Part shown: in pieces, positions 26,495 to 39,500 of the stretch
How the letters are laid out: each line of letters opens with the position of its first letter
Numbering within the stretch: the stretch's first letter is position 1
NCBI GenBank assembly: GCA_039105265.1
Contig: JAPFFF010000040.1
Span: forward strand, 806,001 to 870,000
Origin: Tritrichomonas musculus
Taxonomy: Eukaryota; Parabasalia; Tritrichomonadida; Tritrichomonadidae
Length of the DNA stretch: 64,000 nucleotides
Reading direction: 5' to 3'
Position numbers and translations under genes: made by a program
The notes under the pieces: model-generated
What the model saw: the letters and a program-made list of their open reading frames with translations, nothing else
The model's database searches: none
Told to the model about the DNA's origin: nothing

Positions 26495-28291
26495 TTAGTC
26501 ATAACCAGTTGGTCTTCCACGTGGGTAATATTGAACACCATCTTGAATTGACCAAGTCCAATAAGTATCAGAACAAATCCACATTTCTGGAATTGGTGAA
26601 ACTTTTGATCCCGCGTCTGTATTTACTTGAATTGTTCCTGCATTATTTTTATAATATGGGTATAAATAACGACATTTCTCATCAACTTCAATAAGATTTC
26701 CACGGAATTCAATTGAAACAGCTTGATTACCAGTATCAACTCCATCAAATACATATCCAGAATTACCTCTCTCCAATTGAAAATTAATTCCAAAACTTGT
26801 ATTATCAAATGGACACATGAAATATCGATCATGCTGATTCATGGTTGGAATCGATTCATAAACATGATTTAACGGTCTAGAGATTGATTCTAAATATTCA
26901 ACTGTTGGTTCAATATACCCATCTAATTCATTTGCCATTAATTGATATTGAACAAATCTTCCATCCCAAGAATTATCAAACTCAGTTTCTGGATATTTCT
27001 TTTTATTAACTGATAATCTAAATTGAGTAAACATTGGATTTTGATAAACTGTTAAGTCATTTGGTTTACTTGGAAACATTAAAGTAATATTTGTTGCATT
27101 CTTTAATGGAATTGATTTTGAAATATCTATTCGTTTTTCTGTAATTCTTGATTCAAATTGATATCGTGTTAATTCTTGAGATGGAATAATAATTGGTTCT
27201 TGTAAAGTTGTCATTAAAGCTTCAATAACATCAGGTTTGACACCAAATCCAGCACAATTTGTACGACATTTTTCAATTTTACATTCATTTACATTAACTT
27301 CTAATGTATTCAAATCTATTTCATATTTATTCCATTGTGCGACACCAGTCGCATCATGTACACTCGATGCACAATAATAGGCATTATTTGGAAGTTTGTT
27401 TTCTGTTGTATCGTTCGCTTTGAATTTTGCGAACGCACATTGATATACTTTAGAAACAATGAGTGCCTCTTGATTAATTTGAACAAAATGATTAGTAATT
27501 GGAAGATCAGGTGCATTTAATTCACCATTATTTGCTGATGTCCAAAATTTAATAGCTTCGGCAACATTCTTTGGAGGAACTTGACACCAAACTAAACCAT
27601 CTAATGTGAATTTTATTTCTTCTTCAACTTCTCCTAAAATTCGATTTGGATATAATCTCCAAGCTTGTAATGCTAATTGATCTGTGAAAGGAATTACAAG
27701 TTCCATTTTGACCTGTACTTTCTTATTATTACCTTCAAATGCACTCATTGGAATATAAACACCTGCAACATTTGGAGACATACAACAAACACTTTCCCAT
27801 AACGAATGAGAATGAGCAGAATTATACTTTGAATCTTTTGGTCGAATTGAATTATATGCGAAGGATTCTCTAACCATTTCACTTTGATGATAACCTGAAA
27901 TTAATTTTCCATCAACCCAAAATTGTAATTCAGATATGATTTCAACAGCATCTTTGAAACCAACGAAAATCAAATTTAATTTTTCCCAATCTTTTCCAGT
28001 AAACACGTTGGGAGCAATTGTTTTGTTCATTGATAGATTTAAATCTACGATTAATCGAAGAAAACTTTTCTCTATTTGAGATATTGTATGACCAGAATGA
28101 GTTAATCTTATTTTTGTTTTTGTACCAATTGGAATTGTTTCATCTTTGTCATGACATAATTCTTCTACGACTGAAAAAGTATTATCTCCTCCATTCTTTT
28201 GCACTAATGTCCTCAAATGATTATTGAAAAAGTTTAATATGTCACCTTCATCATTTCCTGTATTCTTAAATTGTGCGTTTTGATAAGTCAT
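26495..28291 (-). CDS. Major-capsid-type protein, copy 1 (598 aa)
   Basis: A paralogue of the preceding gene with the same length and conserved blocks. The N-terminal part holds GNDEGDILNFFNNHLR and HTISQIEKSFLRLIVDLNL, the middle PFTDQLALQAWRLYPNRILG, and the end TSFGINFQLERGNSGYVFDG. The two genes differ most in loops (residues about 85-110 and 270-330), as expected if a shared fold carries different surface loops, while their 3' ends are almost identical at DNA level. It is the first gene of the minus-strand capsid block and diverges from the amphipathic 93-aa gene, with 69 bp between starts. Likely forms the shell of the particle, alone or with its sister. Confidence 0.78.
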   Translation of the reverse strand: MTYQNAQFKNTGNDEGDILNFFNNHLRTLVQKNGGDNTFSVVEELCHDKDETIPIGTKTKIRLTHSGHTISQIEKSFLRLIVDLNLSMNKTIAPNVFTGKDWEKLNLIFVGFKDAVEIISELQFWVDGKLISGYHQSEMVRESFAYNSIRPKDSKYNSAHSHSLWESVCCMSPNVAGVYIPMSAFEGNNKKVQVKMELVIPFTDQLALQAWRLYPNRILGEVEEEIKFTLDGLVWCQVPPKNVAEAIKFWTSANNGELNAPDLPITNHFVQINQEALIVSKVYQCAFAKFKANDTTENKLPNNAYYCASSVHDATGVAQWNKYEIDLNTLEVNVNECKIEKCRTNCAGFGVKPDVIEALMTTLQEPIIIPSQELTRYQFESRITEKRIDISKSIPLKNATNITLMFPSKPNDLTVYQNPMFTQFRLSVNKKKYPETEFDNSWDGRFVQYQLMANELDGYIEPTVEYLESISRPLNHVYESIPTMNQHDRYFMCPFDNTSFGINFQLERGNSGYVFDGVDTGNQAVSIEFRGNLIEVDEKCRYLYPYYKNNAGTIQVNTDAGSKVSPIPEMWICSDTYWTWSIQDGVQYYPRGRPTGYD

Positions 28292-28360
28292 CTGTTTTTA
28301 TGAAGAATTTAAAAAATTCGAAAAGCCAATTTTTTTTAAAATGAAAAACAATTCTATACA

Positions 28361-28642
28361 ATGGCTTTTGGTTCTTGGATTAAAAAAATAGGAGAGAAAG
28401 TTAAAAATTTTGCACAAAAAGCAGTTCCAATAGTTCAAAAAGGTTTACAATTTGCAGCAGATAAAGTTGCACCTGTCTTAGAAAAAGTTGGAGAAACAGT
28501 AGGTGGAACAATTGGTAATATTGCGAGTGGTATTGGAAGAGGTATTCGAACAGTTAATGATAAAGTTCAACCTTGGTTAGAAACTGGGAAAGAAAAATTC
28601 TTACAACCTGCTTATGATAATAATAATTATGGACCTAGTTAA
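28361..28642 (+). CDS. Amphipathic, glycine-rich small protein (93 aa), candidate membrane-active capsid protein
   Basis: The first 45 residues form a basic amphipathic helix pattern (GSWIKKIGEKVKNFAQK, APVLEKVGETVG), followed by a Gly/Ile stretch (GGTIGNIASGIGRGI) and an aromatic end (AYDNNNYGPS). In adenovirus-related particles a small amphipathic minor capsid protein (protein VI) lyses endosomal membranes. This gene has the right size and position beside the capsid gene, but the similarity is of type, not of sequence. It shares a divergent promoter region with the capsid gene. Confidence 0.6.
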   Translation: MAFGSWIKKIGEKVKNFAQKAVPIVQKGLQFAADKVAPVLEKVGETVGGTIGNIASGIGRGIRTVNDKVQPWLETGKEKFLQPAYDNNNYGPS

Positions 28643-28645
28643 AAT

Positions 28646-28777
28646 TTATGAGTACATTCTTCGTCTAATTTCATCATCTAATGGTGGCTCATTTGGAGGG
28701 AAAAGCTTTATAACTCTTAATAATGTGTTCATTAACTCAATCAAAACAAGCGTTCCTAAGAGAATTTCAATCAGCAT
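28646..28777 (-). CDS. Tiny membrane protein (43 aa)
   Basis: A minus-strand frame of 43 codons. An N-terminal hydrophobic helix (MLIEILLGTLVLIELM) is followed by a polar, partly basic tail (PPNEPPLDDEIRRRMYS). The layout is that of a small single-pass membrane protein. It fills an otherwise empty gap between two plus-strand genes in the capsid region. No promoter block recognised. Confidence 0.45.
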   Translation of the reverse strand: MLIEILLGTLVLIELMNTLLRVIKLFPPNEPPLDDEIRRRMYS

Positions 28778-28828
28778 ATTGTTTTAAATATTTTCAAAAA
28801 TGTTTAAATAAATTTTATTTTTTTTAAA

Positions 28829-29131
28829 ATGGAATTGAAAATTATTGAACCTATTCAAAATTATTTAAAAGAGTTTAAAACAATTGATGAGTTTAATTTA
28901 TTCTATTCTAAGAACAAAGAACAACTAGATTCAGAAACAACACATAAACTAAACAAAAAGTATCATATTCAAGGTTATCGTATAACCAAAATCAAAGGTG
29001 AATTAATGTTAAAGAAGGTTAATGAAGACGAAGAAAAAGACGATTCAGAAATTTTGAAGATCAAAGATGATATTGCAAAAATTAAAATTACTTTGAATGA
29101 TGTTATAAATTTTATTAACTCTAAGACCTAA
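28829..29131 (+). CDS. Small protein with C-terminal coiled coil (100 aa)
   Basis: The N-terminal 60 residues are compact (FKTIDEFNLFYSKNKEQL, YHIQGYRITKIKGELML) and precede an acidic linker and a heptad segment (ILKIKDDIAKIKITLNDVIN). Its last 11 bases overlap the 3' end of the convergent ATPase gene. Not recognised. Confidence 0.55.
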   Translation: MELKIIEPIQNYLKEFKTIDEFNLFYSKNKEQLDSETTHKLNKKYHIQGYRITKIKGELMLKKVNEDEEKDDSEILKIKDDIAKIKITLNDVINFINSKT

Positions 29132-29984
29132 TATATGTATCACCACCTGAAGAACATTGAATAACAATCATTGGATGTTCATCTGGATGTTCATGTTTCA
29201 TTTCATTTAATTGTTGAAATGCATCAAAAAAGTCTTCAAAATCTAAATTACTTGCTGCTTGAGAATAAATGTAACGTAATTGTTGTTTATTAAAACCAGG
29301 CAATAAATATAAAGTACTTATTTCATTTTTAATATGTGGTTTTAACCCTTTCCAACCTTGAACTAATAAGAAATAAGACATATTTGTATGACGACATCTA
29401 CGTAATAATTGACTAAAAAATGATTCTTCTGACGAGAATAATTTTGAATTTGAAATATCATCAAATAATACGATTGAATGTAAATATTCTCGATCAAAAT
29501 CTTCAACAAACAAAACATTAAATAAGTCATCTAATTGATCTTGTGAAATTTTATTTTTGGTTCTTTCTCTTCGAATTTTGTAATATAAACTTTTTGCTGC
29601 TAATAATTCATCAATACATTTTTCAGCATCTTTTTCACTAACTACAACTGTTGGCATTTGTAATAATGGTTTTAATGATAACCAACTTTTATCGTTCTCT
29701 TCACCATCTTTTGTAACATAAATTAATAAATGATGAGTATTAAGTATTGAAATTTTAATGATTTCTTCTAATGCTGTAACTGTTTTTCCCATACTTTGTT
29801 TACCTACAATAACATTAACAGAATTATATTTAGCAACGATATCTTCATGAATTGGAGCAATTAAAGAATCATTCTTTGGACTCAAATTTGATTTTAATCT
29901 TGCTTTTATTTTTGATCGAATGTTTTCTTTCTCAAAGTTAACTTCTTCTTCTTCACTATCACTAAAATAATCACTGTCACTCAT
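29121..29984 (-). CDS. FtsK/HerA-type genome-packaging ATPase (A32-like)
   Basis: Pumps the element's DNA into the particle. The Walker A P-loop VIVGKQSMGKTVTA spans residues 58-71 and the Walker B strand SIVLFDDIS lies at 170-178. SYFLLVQGWKGLKPHIKNEI, near residue 210, has the look of a sensor motif region. The N-terminus is acidic and Ser-rich. Length (287 residues) is normal for Polinton and virophage packaging ATPases. It sits between the capsid genes and the giant gene, in the same minus-strand direction. This is one of the strongest markers that the element encodes particles. Confidence 0.88.
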   Translation of the reverse strand: MSDSDYFSDSEEEEVNFEKENIRSKIKARLKSNLSPKNDSLIAPIHEDIVAKYNSVNVIVGKQSMGKTVTALEEIIKISILNTHHLLIYVTKDGEENDKSWLSLKPLLQMPTVVVSEKDAEKCIDELLAAKSLYYKIRRERTKNKISQDQLDDLFNVLFVEDFDREYLHSIVLFDDISNSKLFSSEESFFSQLLRRCRHTNMSYFLLVQGWKGLKPHIKNEISTLYLLPGFNKQQLRYIYSQAASNLDFEDFFDAFQQLNEMKHEHPDEHPMIVIQCSSGGDTYIRS

Positions 29985-30034
29985 TTATTTTTTAAATTCC
30001 AACTAAATTATGTAAAAAAAAGATAACAAAATTT

Positions 30035-30526
30035 TTACTCTTCAGTTGTTTCGTCATCTGCTTCATCTTCATCCTCGTCAAATTCACTTGATGCTTGTTG
30101 AATTGCAGCTACCAATAATTGTTCAATATCTTCTTCAAAATGTTGTCTATCGTCTTTTGGTCCAGTTTTCAATTTTTCAATTAAACCGTCAACAATTTTA
30201 TGATAATCTTCTTGAGTTGTTTTATTTCCACGATATCTTCTTTGTTCTTCTTCTGTTGTTAAACCATATTCTTGATAAAGTGGTTGTAAAACTAATTGAT
30301 CCCATACAATTGGATAAGCTTTACATAATAATCTCATTTTGTCAACTGGAATTAAATCAACATAATTTGTTTCTGCTAAAGCTTTTTCAGTAACTCTTCC
30401 CATAACATATTTCTTAAATTTATTTAATGCTGATAATTTTCTTGGTTTCTTTTCTGGTTTTTTACCGCTTGAAGCTTTTAATTCTTGTAATAATTTTCTT
30501 AACTCACCTATATCTGCGTTACTCAT
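30035..30526 (-). CDS. Unknown protein, basic start and acidic end (163 aa)
   Basis: The start MSNADIGELRKLLQELKASS at 30526 is preferred over an in-frame ATG ten codons upstream, whose leading residues are low-complexity Ile/Phe. A Lys-rich segment (KKPEKKPRKLSALNKFKKYV) is followed by a helical middle and an extremely acidic tail (EFDEDEDEADDETTEE). It starts 35 bp beyond the giant gene's stop, in the same direction. Not recognised; perhaps an assembly or DNA-associated factor. Confidence 0.6.
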   Translation of the reverse strand: MSNADIGELRKLLQELKASSGKKPEKKPRKLSALNKFKKYVMGRVTEKALAETNYVDLIPVDKMRLLCKAYPIVWDQLVLQPLYQEYGLTTEEEQRRYRGNKTTQEDYHKIVDGLIEKLKTGPKDDRQHFEEDIEQLLVAAIQQASSEFDEDEDEADDETTEE

Positions 30527-30560
30527 AATTTTTATGATAAAAATAAAAATAAACATTTAT

Positions 30561-33500
30561 TTACTTAAAATATTTCATTAATTGAGGATTATTTTGAATT
30601 ACACTTGGAATTTCAGATGTTTTCGGAATTTGTTTGACTTCGGTTGCTGGTTTTTCTTCTGTTATTGTTTTTGGAATTGATTCAGGGATTGGGGTTATTG
30701 TTGGTTTTGGTACAATAGCATCGACTTTTCTTTGTAATGGTTTCGTCTTTGTCTTTTTCTTTGAGATATCTTCTTTATCAATTGTACTCTTTTCTGAAAT
30801 AACTTCATCGTCATCATCTTTCTTCTTTTTAGCTTTTGAATTTTTCTTTAAGAGTTTCGTTCTTTCAGATTTTTGTTTCTTAAATTGTTTACTTGATTTA
30901 GCTTTTGTATTAATTGTTGGTTTCTTTGGTTTGATTTCAACCTCTTCACTTTCTTCTTCAACTTTTTCAATTGCTTTTTGTTGTTGTTCCATTTCTTCTT
31001 TTGCTTTAAAGCGTAAAGGTAAATTCTTTCGACCTCTTCTTGGTAAAACTTGTATCATATTATTTTTGGTTTTGACCACTTCAGGTTGATCAACTTTTGT
31101 AGGTAATAAGTTAATTTTCTTTCCTGGTTCAATTTTTGTTAATGTCATTGGTTTTTCAGATATTGGGCTTACAATCGGTTTCTTTTCAATTGGTGTTTCT
31201 TTCTCTTCTGTCATTGTTGTTTTTGATGAAAATAAATTATTAGTATTTGAATTAGATGAATAAGGTACAACAGGTTTAGGAGGAGCGTTTTCATTAAATT
31301 GAGACATTATTGATGTTTTTCCATTTAATTTATTTTTCTTTTGTTGTTCCATTAATAATGATCTAATTGATATACCTTTTGCACTTTGTTGAATTAAACT
31401 AGTTATTCCACCTTCATAATTTTTAGACCATACACTTTCTTCTTTCTTTTCACTTCCATCATTAATTGTAGGCATTGTATTCGTATCAGTCGTTGTTGTT
31501 GTTGTCGTTGTCGTTGTTGCTGGTGTTGTTGTTGCTGCAGGTTTATTCATTGTTGTACCTATGAAATTATTTCTTAATGCACCACCAATTCCAACAGATG
31601 TATTGTTATTTGAATTCTTTTCAGATTCTTTTTGTCTTGCTTCATTCATCATATTATTAATGTCAGATAATGCAGTATCGGTTTCCATATTTTTATAACG
31701 TTCGAATCCAATTTCAGTTAATCCTACTTTTCGTCTCATCGAATTCAAATCACTTAGTTTTAATTCAACCTTCTTTTTATGTTCTTTCTCTTTATCGTCT
31801 TTCTTCTTCTCTTCATCCCATTCTTTTTGAGCTTCTTTTTCTAAATTCTGTAATATTATTATTGTTGGCTCTAAATTATTCACAGGTTTATCTTGATAAT
31901 CCGAATATTTCAAAGGTGTGTGTTCTTTCTTGTAATGTTCTTTGAGTTGTTTATATATCTTATTTGTTTTAAAGATATATCTATTCAATTTTAGGTATCG
32001 TTCTAAATCATCTAAGTTTGGATATAATTGAACCAAATTTTGATATGTTTCTGAAGAATCATCTGTATGCTTATGATATTCTGATAACATAGTTTTGAAA
32101 TACTCTTCTTTTTCTTTCGTGACTTCCTTTTTATATTCTTCATAAGCAGGTCTAATATGATCTATTTTAACATCTGAATCTTTCAATGGATTTGTTGGAT
32201 CTTTATTCAAAATATATTTTTTAACTACACTCTCTACAGAATCTCTTGACATTTTTCCATTTTTCTTTTCTATTGAATTATGATCGTCAATTAATGGCAA
32301 AAATGCTATCTTTTCTAAGACATGTATCCAATTTGGATTCTTAGGATCTTCATGAAAACTATTTAAATCATTTGGATTCACTTTCTTATTAAAATGATTT
32401 TCATAATCAGGAATGAACTCAATAATTGTTTGTAACGCATCCAAATTATCAGAATTAACACTTAACTTCTCCAACATATCGGTTGAAATTTGATGATCTT
32501 TATCTTTGTTCTTATTGATTGAATCTATTGAATCTATTAATTTATTCTTCGAATCTGTTTTTGATTTCTTTGATAAATCTTTCACCTCTTTTATAAATTG
32601 TTTCATATCTTGAATCGTTAACGTTCCAATACCATTTTGAGTTTTATATGATTTTATTGCAGTATCGAAGTCAACTCTATTCTTTTTCGTGTGTCCTAAA
32701 TAATTTTCATATTCTCTCCAAACAATATTTGCCTTGTTAGCGATTTTTGCAATATTGAAATCAAAATCTAAATTCTCATCTTGTACTCTCCAATTGACTC
32801 CGTAAGTTGTTTTTAAATATTTTGCATATTGCATCATTTGATTTATTGTTATATCCATACCGAATGCTGTTTCATATCTTTGTCTGAGAGGTTCTAAGGT
32901 AGCATATTTCATTTTATCATAAGGAGTAAAATACTCGGCTGGAATTGGCTTATCTTTATTTTTAGAATTATATTTGTTTATCAATTCATGATATTCATTA
33001 TTTTCTGAATATTTATTGACATACGCTAAGTAATTTTTAAGATATTTGATATCTCTTCCTTCTTTATTCCATTGTTTAATTGTTGAATCAATGGGGAAAT
33101 CAAGATTGAATATTTTCTTATATTTTTGCAATTCACCTTGCAATTCAATTTTATAATTACCTGTATCTTCATCTTTATAATTTTGAATGATTTTCTCTCG
33201 TTCATCCAAAGATAATTTCATCCAACCATCTTTTCCTTTGAATTTGTCATAAACGCGTTCAATTTCTGATATTTCTTTTTCCAATTCTTCACAAAATTTC
33301 TTTGGACTTCCTGTATATGAATCATCTTTTGGAGCTTTGGGATTCAAATAATTGTATTTCGTTAATAATAATGTTTGATAAGTCTTATAACAATGGTATT
33401 CATTTTCTGCAAATATATCATCAATACTTTTGACATTATCACCTGTTAAACCATGTGAATCATTATATAAATCAACTAATTTATCAATTCCTCTGAAACT

Positions 33501-36500
33501 ATCTAATTTTTCCTTTTCTTTCTGATATCTCTTTTCAATTTTTTCTAAATATTCGAATTGAGCACTTGGTGTTGAACCCCAACTTTTACGATCTTCATAA
33601 TTAAAAACTTTCTTATATTTTGTTTCTAAGTCTTTGATTTTAATCATAATTTTCAAAAAATTGAGAACATTATTTACTTTATATTTTTGTTCTTTCTCAA
33701 TATCTTCTAATTTCTTTGCAGTATCTTTATATTTGTCTTCATATTCATTATAGAGACCGTTTATATTTGTTGAAGTCTTTAATTGATTTTGATTTGTTTC
33801 ATATCTCTCTAATTCTCTTTGCATTTTACTAATATCTTCCGAATTTTCTCCATAATCTTTTTCATTAAAATCTTTATCTAATTTTTGTAATTTGAGTTTC
33901 AATATTTTGTAATTCATCATATTCAAACAACCCGTAGAATCAGTCTTATATTTGGTAACGATATCTTGAACTGATAATTTTTCTGTATTAAATCTTCTAT
34001 TATATTCATCTAATGTGTTTTTGAAGTTAGGAAGTGTATAATAATATGTATTATAAATTCGAAAGAACTCGTCAAGTTTTTCTATTTGATCTTTTTTGGA
34101 TAAATTTGAAGACCATGTATCATCTGGAAAATCTTCCTCGAATTTCTTTTTTCTATTTTCGAATACAATTTCTTCATAGACTTTATCAATATTTCCGTCA
34201 TATTTTTTATGAACTTCTTCCCATTTATGCAATTGATCTTTCGGTTCTTGATAACGATTCCAATGTTCTACTTCTGGCATTAATTTTTCCCATTTTGGTT
34301 TAATATCTCTTGTTTCTTTCATCTTCAAATCGAAAAATTTATATCTTTCTTTTTCATTTTTGAATGTGTTCATCTTTGTATCTGGTTTCAATCCTACTTC
34401 TTCACAAAACGCTTTGTATTCTGATTCCCAAATTTCATTTTGCAAATATCGTCTAGCGTCTAACACATCATCATCTGGATTATCAGAATCAATATATCTA
34501 TTAAATAAATCATCTATAGAAACTTCTTGTTTTTGATTGACTAATAGTCTCTGAATGTCACCATCAATCCGAAATTTCTCATATCGTTTTATGTAATTAT
34601 TGATTTTATTAGCTAATTTTGCATTTGTTACTTGATAATTAGTTTCGAAATTTGGATATTCTTTCCCTGTAAATTTTCCCCAAATTTTCGTTAAAATTTT
34701 ATAATAAACAATATCTTTATTGTACTTATCATCGATCATCATTTGTTCTATTGTTGGAAGAGTCGAATCAACGTTCTCTTTTGCATAATCATACCATTTT
34801 CGAACTTCACTATCCCAAAGTATTGAATTTTTCTTTATATCAATTTCACTCTTTTTATTCTCTAAAGCTTTCAAATATGTTTCCCATTTTCCATCAAAAT
34901 TTTTAGGGAAATTCTCTTTTGACAACTGATAAGTAGTTTCTAGTTCATGTTCTAACAATACACATTTCATTGCATTTGTACAATTTATATAACTTCCATA
35001 AAGTCGTTTAATATCAGTAACATCATGATGTGAATGTTTAATATCATTATATTGATTTAATAATTGTTGAAAACTTACTGATTGAAATGCCGTATCATCT
35101 TTTGAGACATTATTAAAAATCTCTTTCAATTTTGTTATACCGGCTAAAGATATTGGTACATCTTTTATATCATTATTATCTGACGTAATTGCATTTATTT
35201 TTCCAACATATGTCCAATATTCTAAATAAATTTTTGCTGATTGAACATTATCTTTAAACTTTTTCACTAACCATAAATGATTTAGAGTGTCTTGACCCGA
35301 CTCTGCATTATAACAATTTAATTTTATTTGTAATTCATTATCTACTTTATAATCTTTATAATTTTTCAATAACTTTTCAATTTCATGAATATGTGCTAAT
35401 TTTTGATCGTTATTTGGATCTGTTTCTTTTATTGAATAATCTTCTTGAAATTCTTCACGATATTTCTCTAATAAATAGTGATATTTTAAATCTATTTTTG
35501 CTGATTCATAATCTAATCCATATTTGATTTTACATTGATTAATTGTTTGAGTTGATCTATCGTCGGAATGATTTGATCGATAATCAGAATGAATTTTCAA
35601 AAAGGCTGGTGAATTCCAAGAAGCTGTGTTCTCATCTTCAATTTTTGAAACAAAATTTAATAACCAATTTAATCTTGATGTTAAATCTTTTTCGTCAATA
35701 TCGTGATATGGAGCAAAATTTACATCTCCTCTCGGTAATTCTTCGTCTTCATTTCTTCCGAGAGCCACCAATAATGTTTTCTTATTTTTCTCAATTTCTA
35801 AATATTTCATTGCATCAGCTGGTTTTTCAAATTCATCTTTCAAATCTTCATAACTCTTTTTTGAATTTATTCGACCTTCATTTTGATATCTTTCTAATGT
35901 TGATTTCACATTTGAATTTTCCCAATCATCATTCTTTTTACGATAATCTTCCGCGGCTAAAATAATATTATTGTATTCTGTTGAAACATTTGAATTATTA
36001 GTATTTGAATCAGGTATATATCTTTTTCCAACGAATTGTTGGTAATATTTCTTAGCTAATGGAATTAAATAATTTTTATACATTTTGTCTTCATCCCATG
36101 AAAAATCATATTTCAACCCTGTTTTATTTTCCTCTTTCAATGCTTCTAGATAAAAAACATGATTTCGAAAATCAGTGTTTGATTCCCAATTTGATTTTGA
36201 ATTTGAAAAATTGGTAACACTTGATTGAATATTATTTAAAAATGTAGATTGATTGACTGCATCACCTTGATTCACAACTGTTTGCAAAAATGAATTAATA
36301 TCTGAATATTTTTGACTTCCATTCATATTTTCGATTTCTTGATTTCCTTCATAAGCTGCGAAGAATTGTAAACATCTATTCAAATCTCCATAAAATTTTC
36401 CAAATAAATAATACAACGCTGATTGTTCAGAACCTCCAAATTTATTTTTGTATTTTGTTAAATAAGGTAATAAAGTTGGATTCCCTACCCATTGTCGACT

Positions 36501-39500
36501 ATAAATCGGATAATACTGACTATAAAAATTGTTTAACGCTTGATAAGCCGATTCAATTGTTCCACCATTTCTAACAATATAATTCTTTAAATTTACCTCT
36601 TCATGAGGATTAACATTTGCCCAAAATTGATAACCCGGAGTTAATTTTAAAATCGCATTTCTTGCCTTATAATTATCGCCAAATTCAGTTCTCCAATCTT
36701 CAGCACTTTTGAAATCATTTGGAAAATGTGGTTTCCATACTTCACGAATAGCTCTTTCTAAACTATCATTGAATTCCACAGAATTAATTTTTGATTGAAT
36801 TTGATTACGTAAAGACTGTGTTAATTTAAGAATATCATCTGTTGGACGAGCAGTTGCAAAAATTCTTTCAGCAGTTAATTTTTCGTGATCTGGAGCAATC
36901 TCATTATATTCATTCAAAGCTAGATTGAAATTCCGATCTGTTTTAATTGATCGATAAAGTGGCTCTTTTCTTAGAAATTCTTTTTGTAATTTATCCAATG
37001 CTTTGAATATATTTGAATGATATTGAGCATGATCCCAAGTGGCAGGCATTGTGTTTGGAGGATACATTAATCTTATTTGTTGATACATCATTTCACCTTG
37101 CAAATATGCATAAAATTTAGCTCCGTCTTCCTCAAATTTGTCTTCTTGAATATATGACCATTCACTTTGAGGGAAAATGTCTGGATATGTATTTGATAAA
37201 TATACTTTCAACTCATCAATTTTTATATTATCTTCTGGTGACATTTGACCAAAATTTGATCTCATTAACAAATTCAAATTTGAACTCTCTCGATTGCTCT
37301 TATAAAAATTATCAAAATCGACTCTTGTTTGAAACTGACTCCAATTTTTTCCAAAACCAATATATCTCGTCTTTGCATCAATAAATTTATCAACATCTTC
37401 AACTCTATCACAATGACCAACAATTTCTTTAATTAATGTTTCTTTTTCAACCGAGTTTCTTCCTTGACAATATTGATCAATTTTCAATCGAAAATTACTA
37501 TCACTCAATATCGCATTTCTTTTTTGTTTCAATAATTCTAATTCTTCTCTCATTTTTTGATTTTGTTGGTTTTCAGGCTCATTTGTAATTTTCAGAAGAT
37601 TCAAAGGATTATATTCAATTATTTCTAAACGAACTTCATATTCCTCAGCTAATTCAAATAAACGTGGAACTTCATGACCCGCATCTTGAAATGTTTTCAT
37701 TCCTAAATAGATATTACTTATATTTTGAGAATTCCATTTTCTAAATAATTCTCCCATTTTCTTAAATTGAGGTAATAACGATTGTAATTTTGCTTCTAAT
37801 TGTGAATAATTTCGGTTAACTTCAGGATAAGATCGGAATAACAATTCAATTACTTTTTCATTAATATACGAATTATCGAAATCTGGAAATGCTGATTGAA
37901 AACACTCAGTCAATTTATTATTAACATTTTGTATAAGATTTCCTGTTTCTCTATTTTTTTGTTGAATATGAGCTTTTATTACATTAATTTGTTGATCAAT
38001 TGGGAGATTTGAATGTTCTCGAATCATATCATACCATTTTGCCTGTGTAAATTCTTGACCATATGCTTCTCGAAATGTATCCTCTAATTTATTTAATTCT
38101 AAACGTTCTTTCAGGGTTTTAACAATTTCTGTATTTCTTTCAATTTTTTCATTGATATTTGATAAAACTGTATCTTGATTGTAAGTTGTTGCCACTTTGT
38201 TCAATATATGTTGAAGAATTGATGCTGAATCAATTTCTTTATTTGTTATTTGATATTTTTGTACATAAGTTCTTTCCAAATTCTGAATTTTTGTTTGAAT
38301 TAATTGTTCTTTTGTTTCCCAATTTCTTACCCATTCATTGAATTTTCTATCTCTCTCCTGAATATTTTCAATATCTAAAATCGGTTTCACCTCTGTATCA
38401 CGAATTCCCTCAACAGTAAATGGTCGACCAGAATTTGATATTAAACGATGAATTTGATTTCCATAATGATTTATTTGTTGATCTTTTGCATTTGCTTCTC
38501 GTCTTTCCATATCATTTTTCAGTTCATTAAATAGATTTTCACCATTTTGAGGAGTTGATTGAACTTGATTAATAAAACTTTGTTTGACAGCGGTTAGATT
38601 CACTTTTTCAACACTTGATACAATTCCATGAATAAAATTAATATTTTCAATCTTTGTTCCAATTTCATTATTGAATCTCTGAATCCAATTTGTAACTGCT
38701 GAATTTCGCCTTTGCAGTAATTCTCTACCTAACTCAGATAAATAACTGTCTTTATTTTGACTTGATAGATATTCTGCATATTTTGTTCTTATTTCTTCGT
38801 CTGTTGATACAATACCATTATTATCATACAATTGTCGAATTCTTTGAGTTATTGCTTGTTCGTTATGATGATCTAAATAATCTTGTGAATCCTCTTTAAT
38901 ATTTTGTAACTCTTCACCTTTCTGTTCATTTCTCAAATTATCACCATTTACATAATTTTCAATTAATCTTGTTCTTTCTGAATTCATATCATTTTGAGTT
39001 ATCCTTTCAGCTCTTACTAGATTTTCAATTGTTATAGTTATTGTTTCCATTCGATTATTTTTAATTGTACTCCACCTTCTGAACTCATTTTGAATTTGCG
39101 ATTTCACACCACCTTCTTTATTGAATTTATTTTCCATTTTATCTCTTCTGCTACGAGTATTTCGATCATTAAATTCATCATCATTTGTCCAATATTGATG
39201 AGCTAATTCTTGAATATATTTCTCTGAAAAATTGAATGCTCCCAAAACTCTTCGAATTTCTGCATAAGTTTTATTTCCATATTCTTGAAAATCATGATAG
39301 AATTCATTTTGAAATGTCTTTGTATCAATAAATTCTCTTAATGCATTTTTTGTTGGATATTCTTGATAAACCATTTGATTTATCCAACTATCTTTATCCG
39401 GTCCTAAGTTTTCATGTTGAGATCCTATCTCCCAAAGTTTTCCAAGTTTCCCTTTCAAATCATTCAATTGTCCATTCCATTCATTTCTCATCTGATTTAC

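Noticed and set aside
30634-31089. 151-codon Phe/Ser-rich plus-strand frame
   Set aside because: Antisense shadow of the Lys-rich tail of the giant gene.
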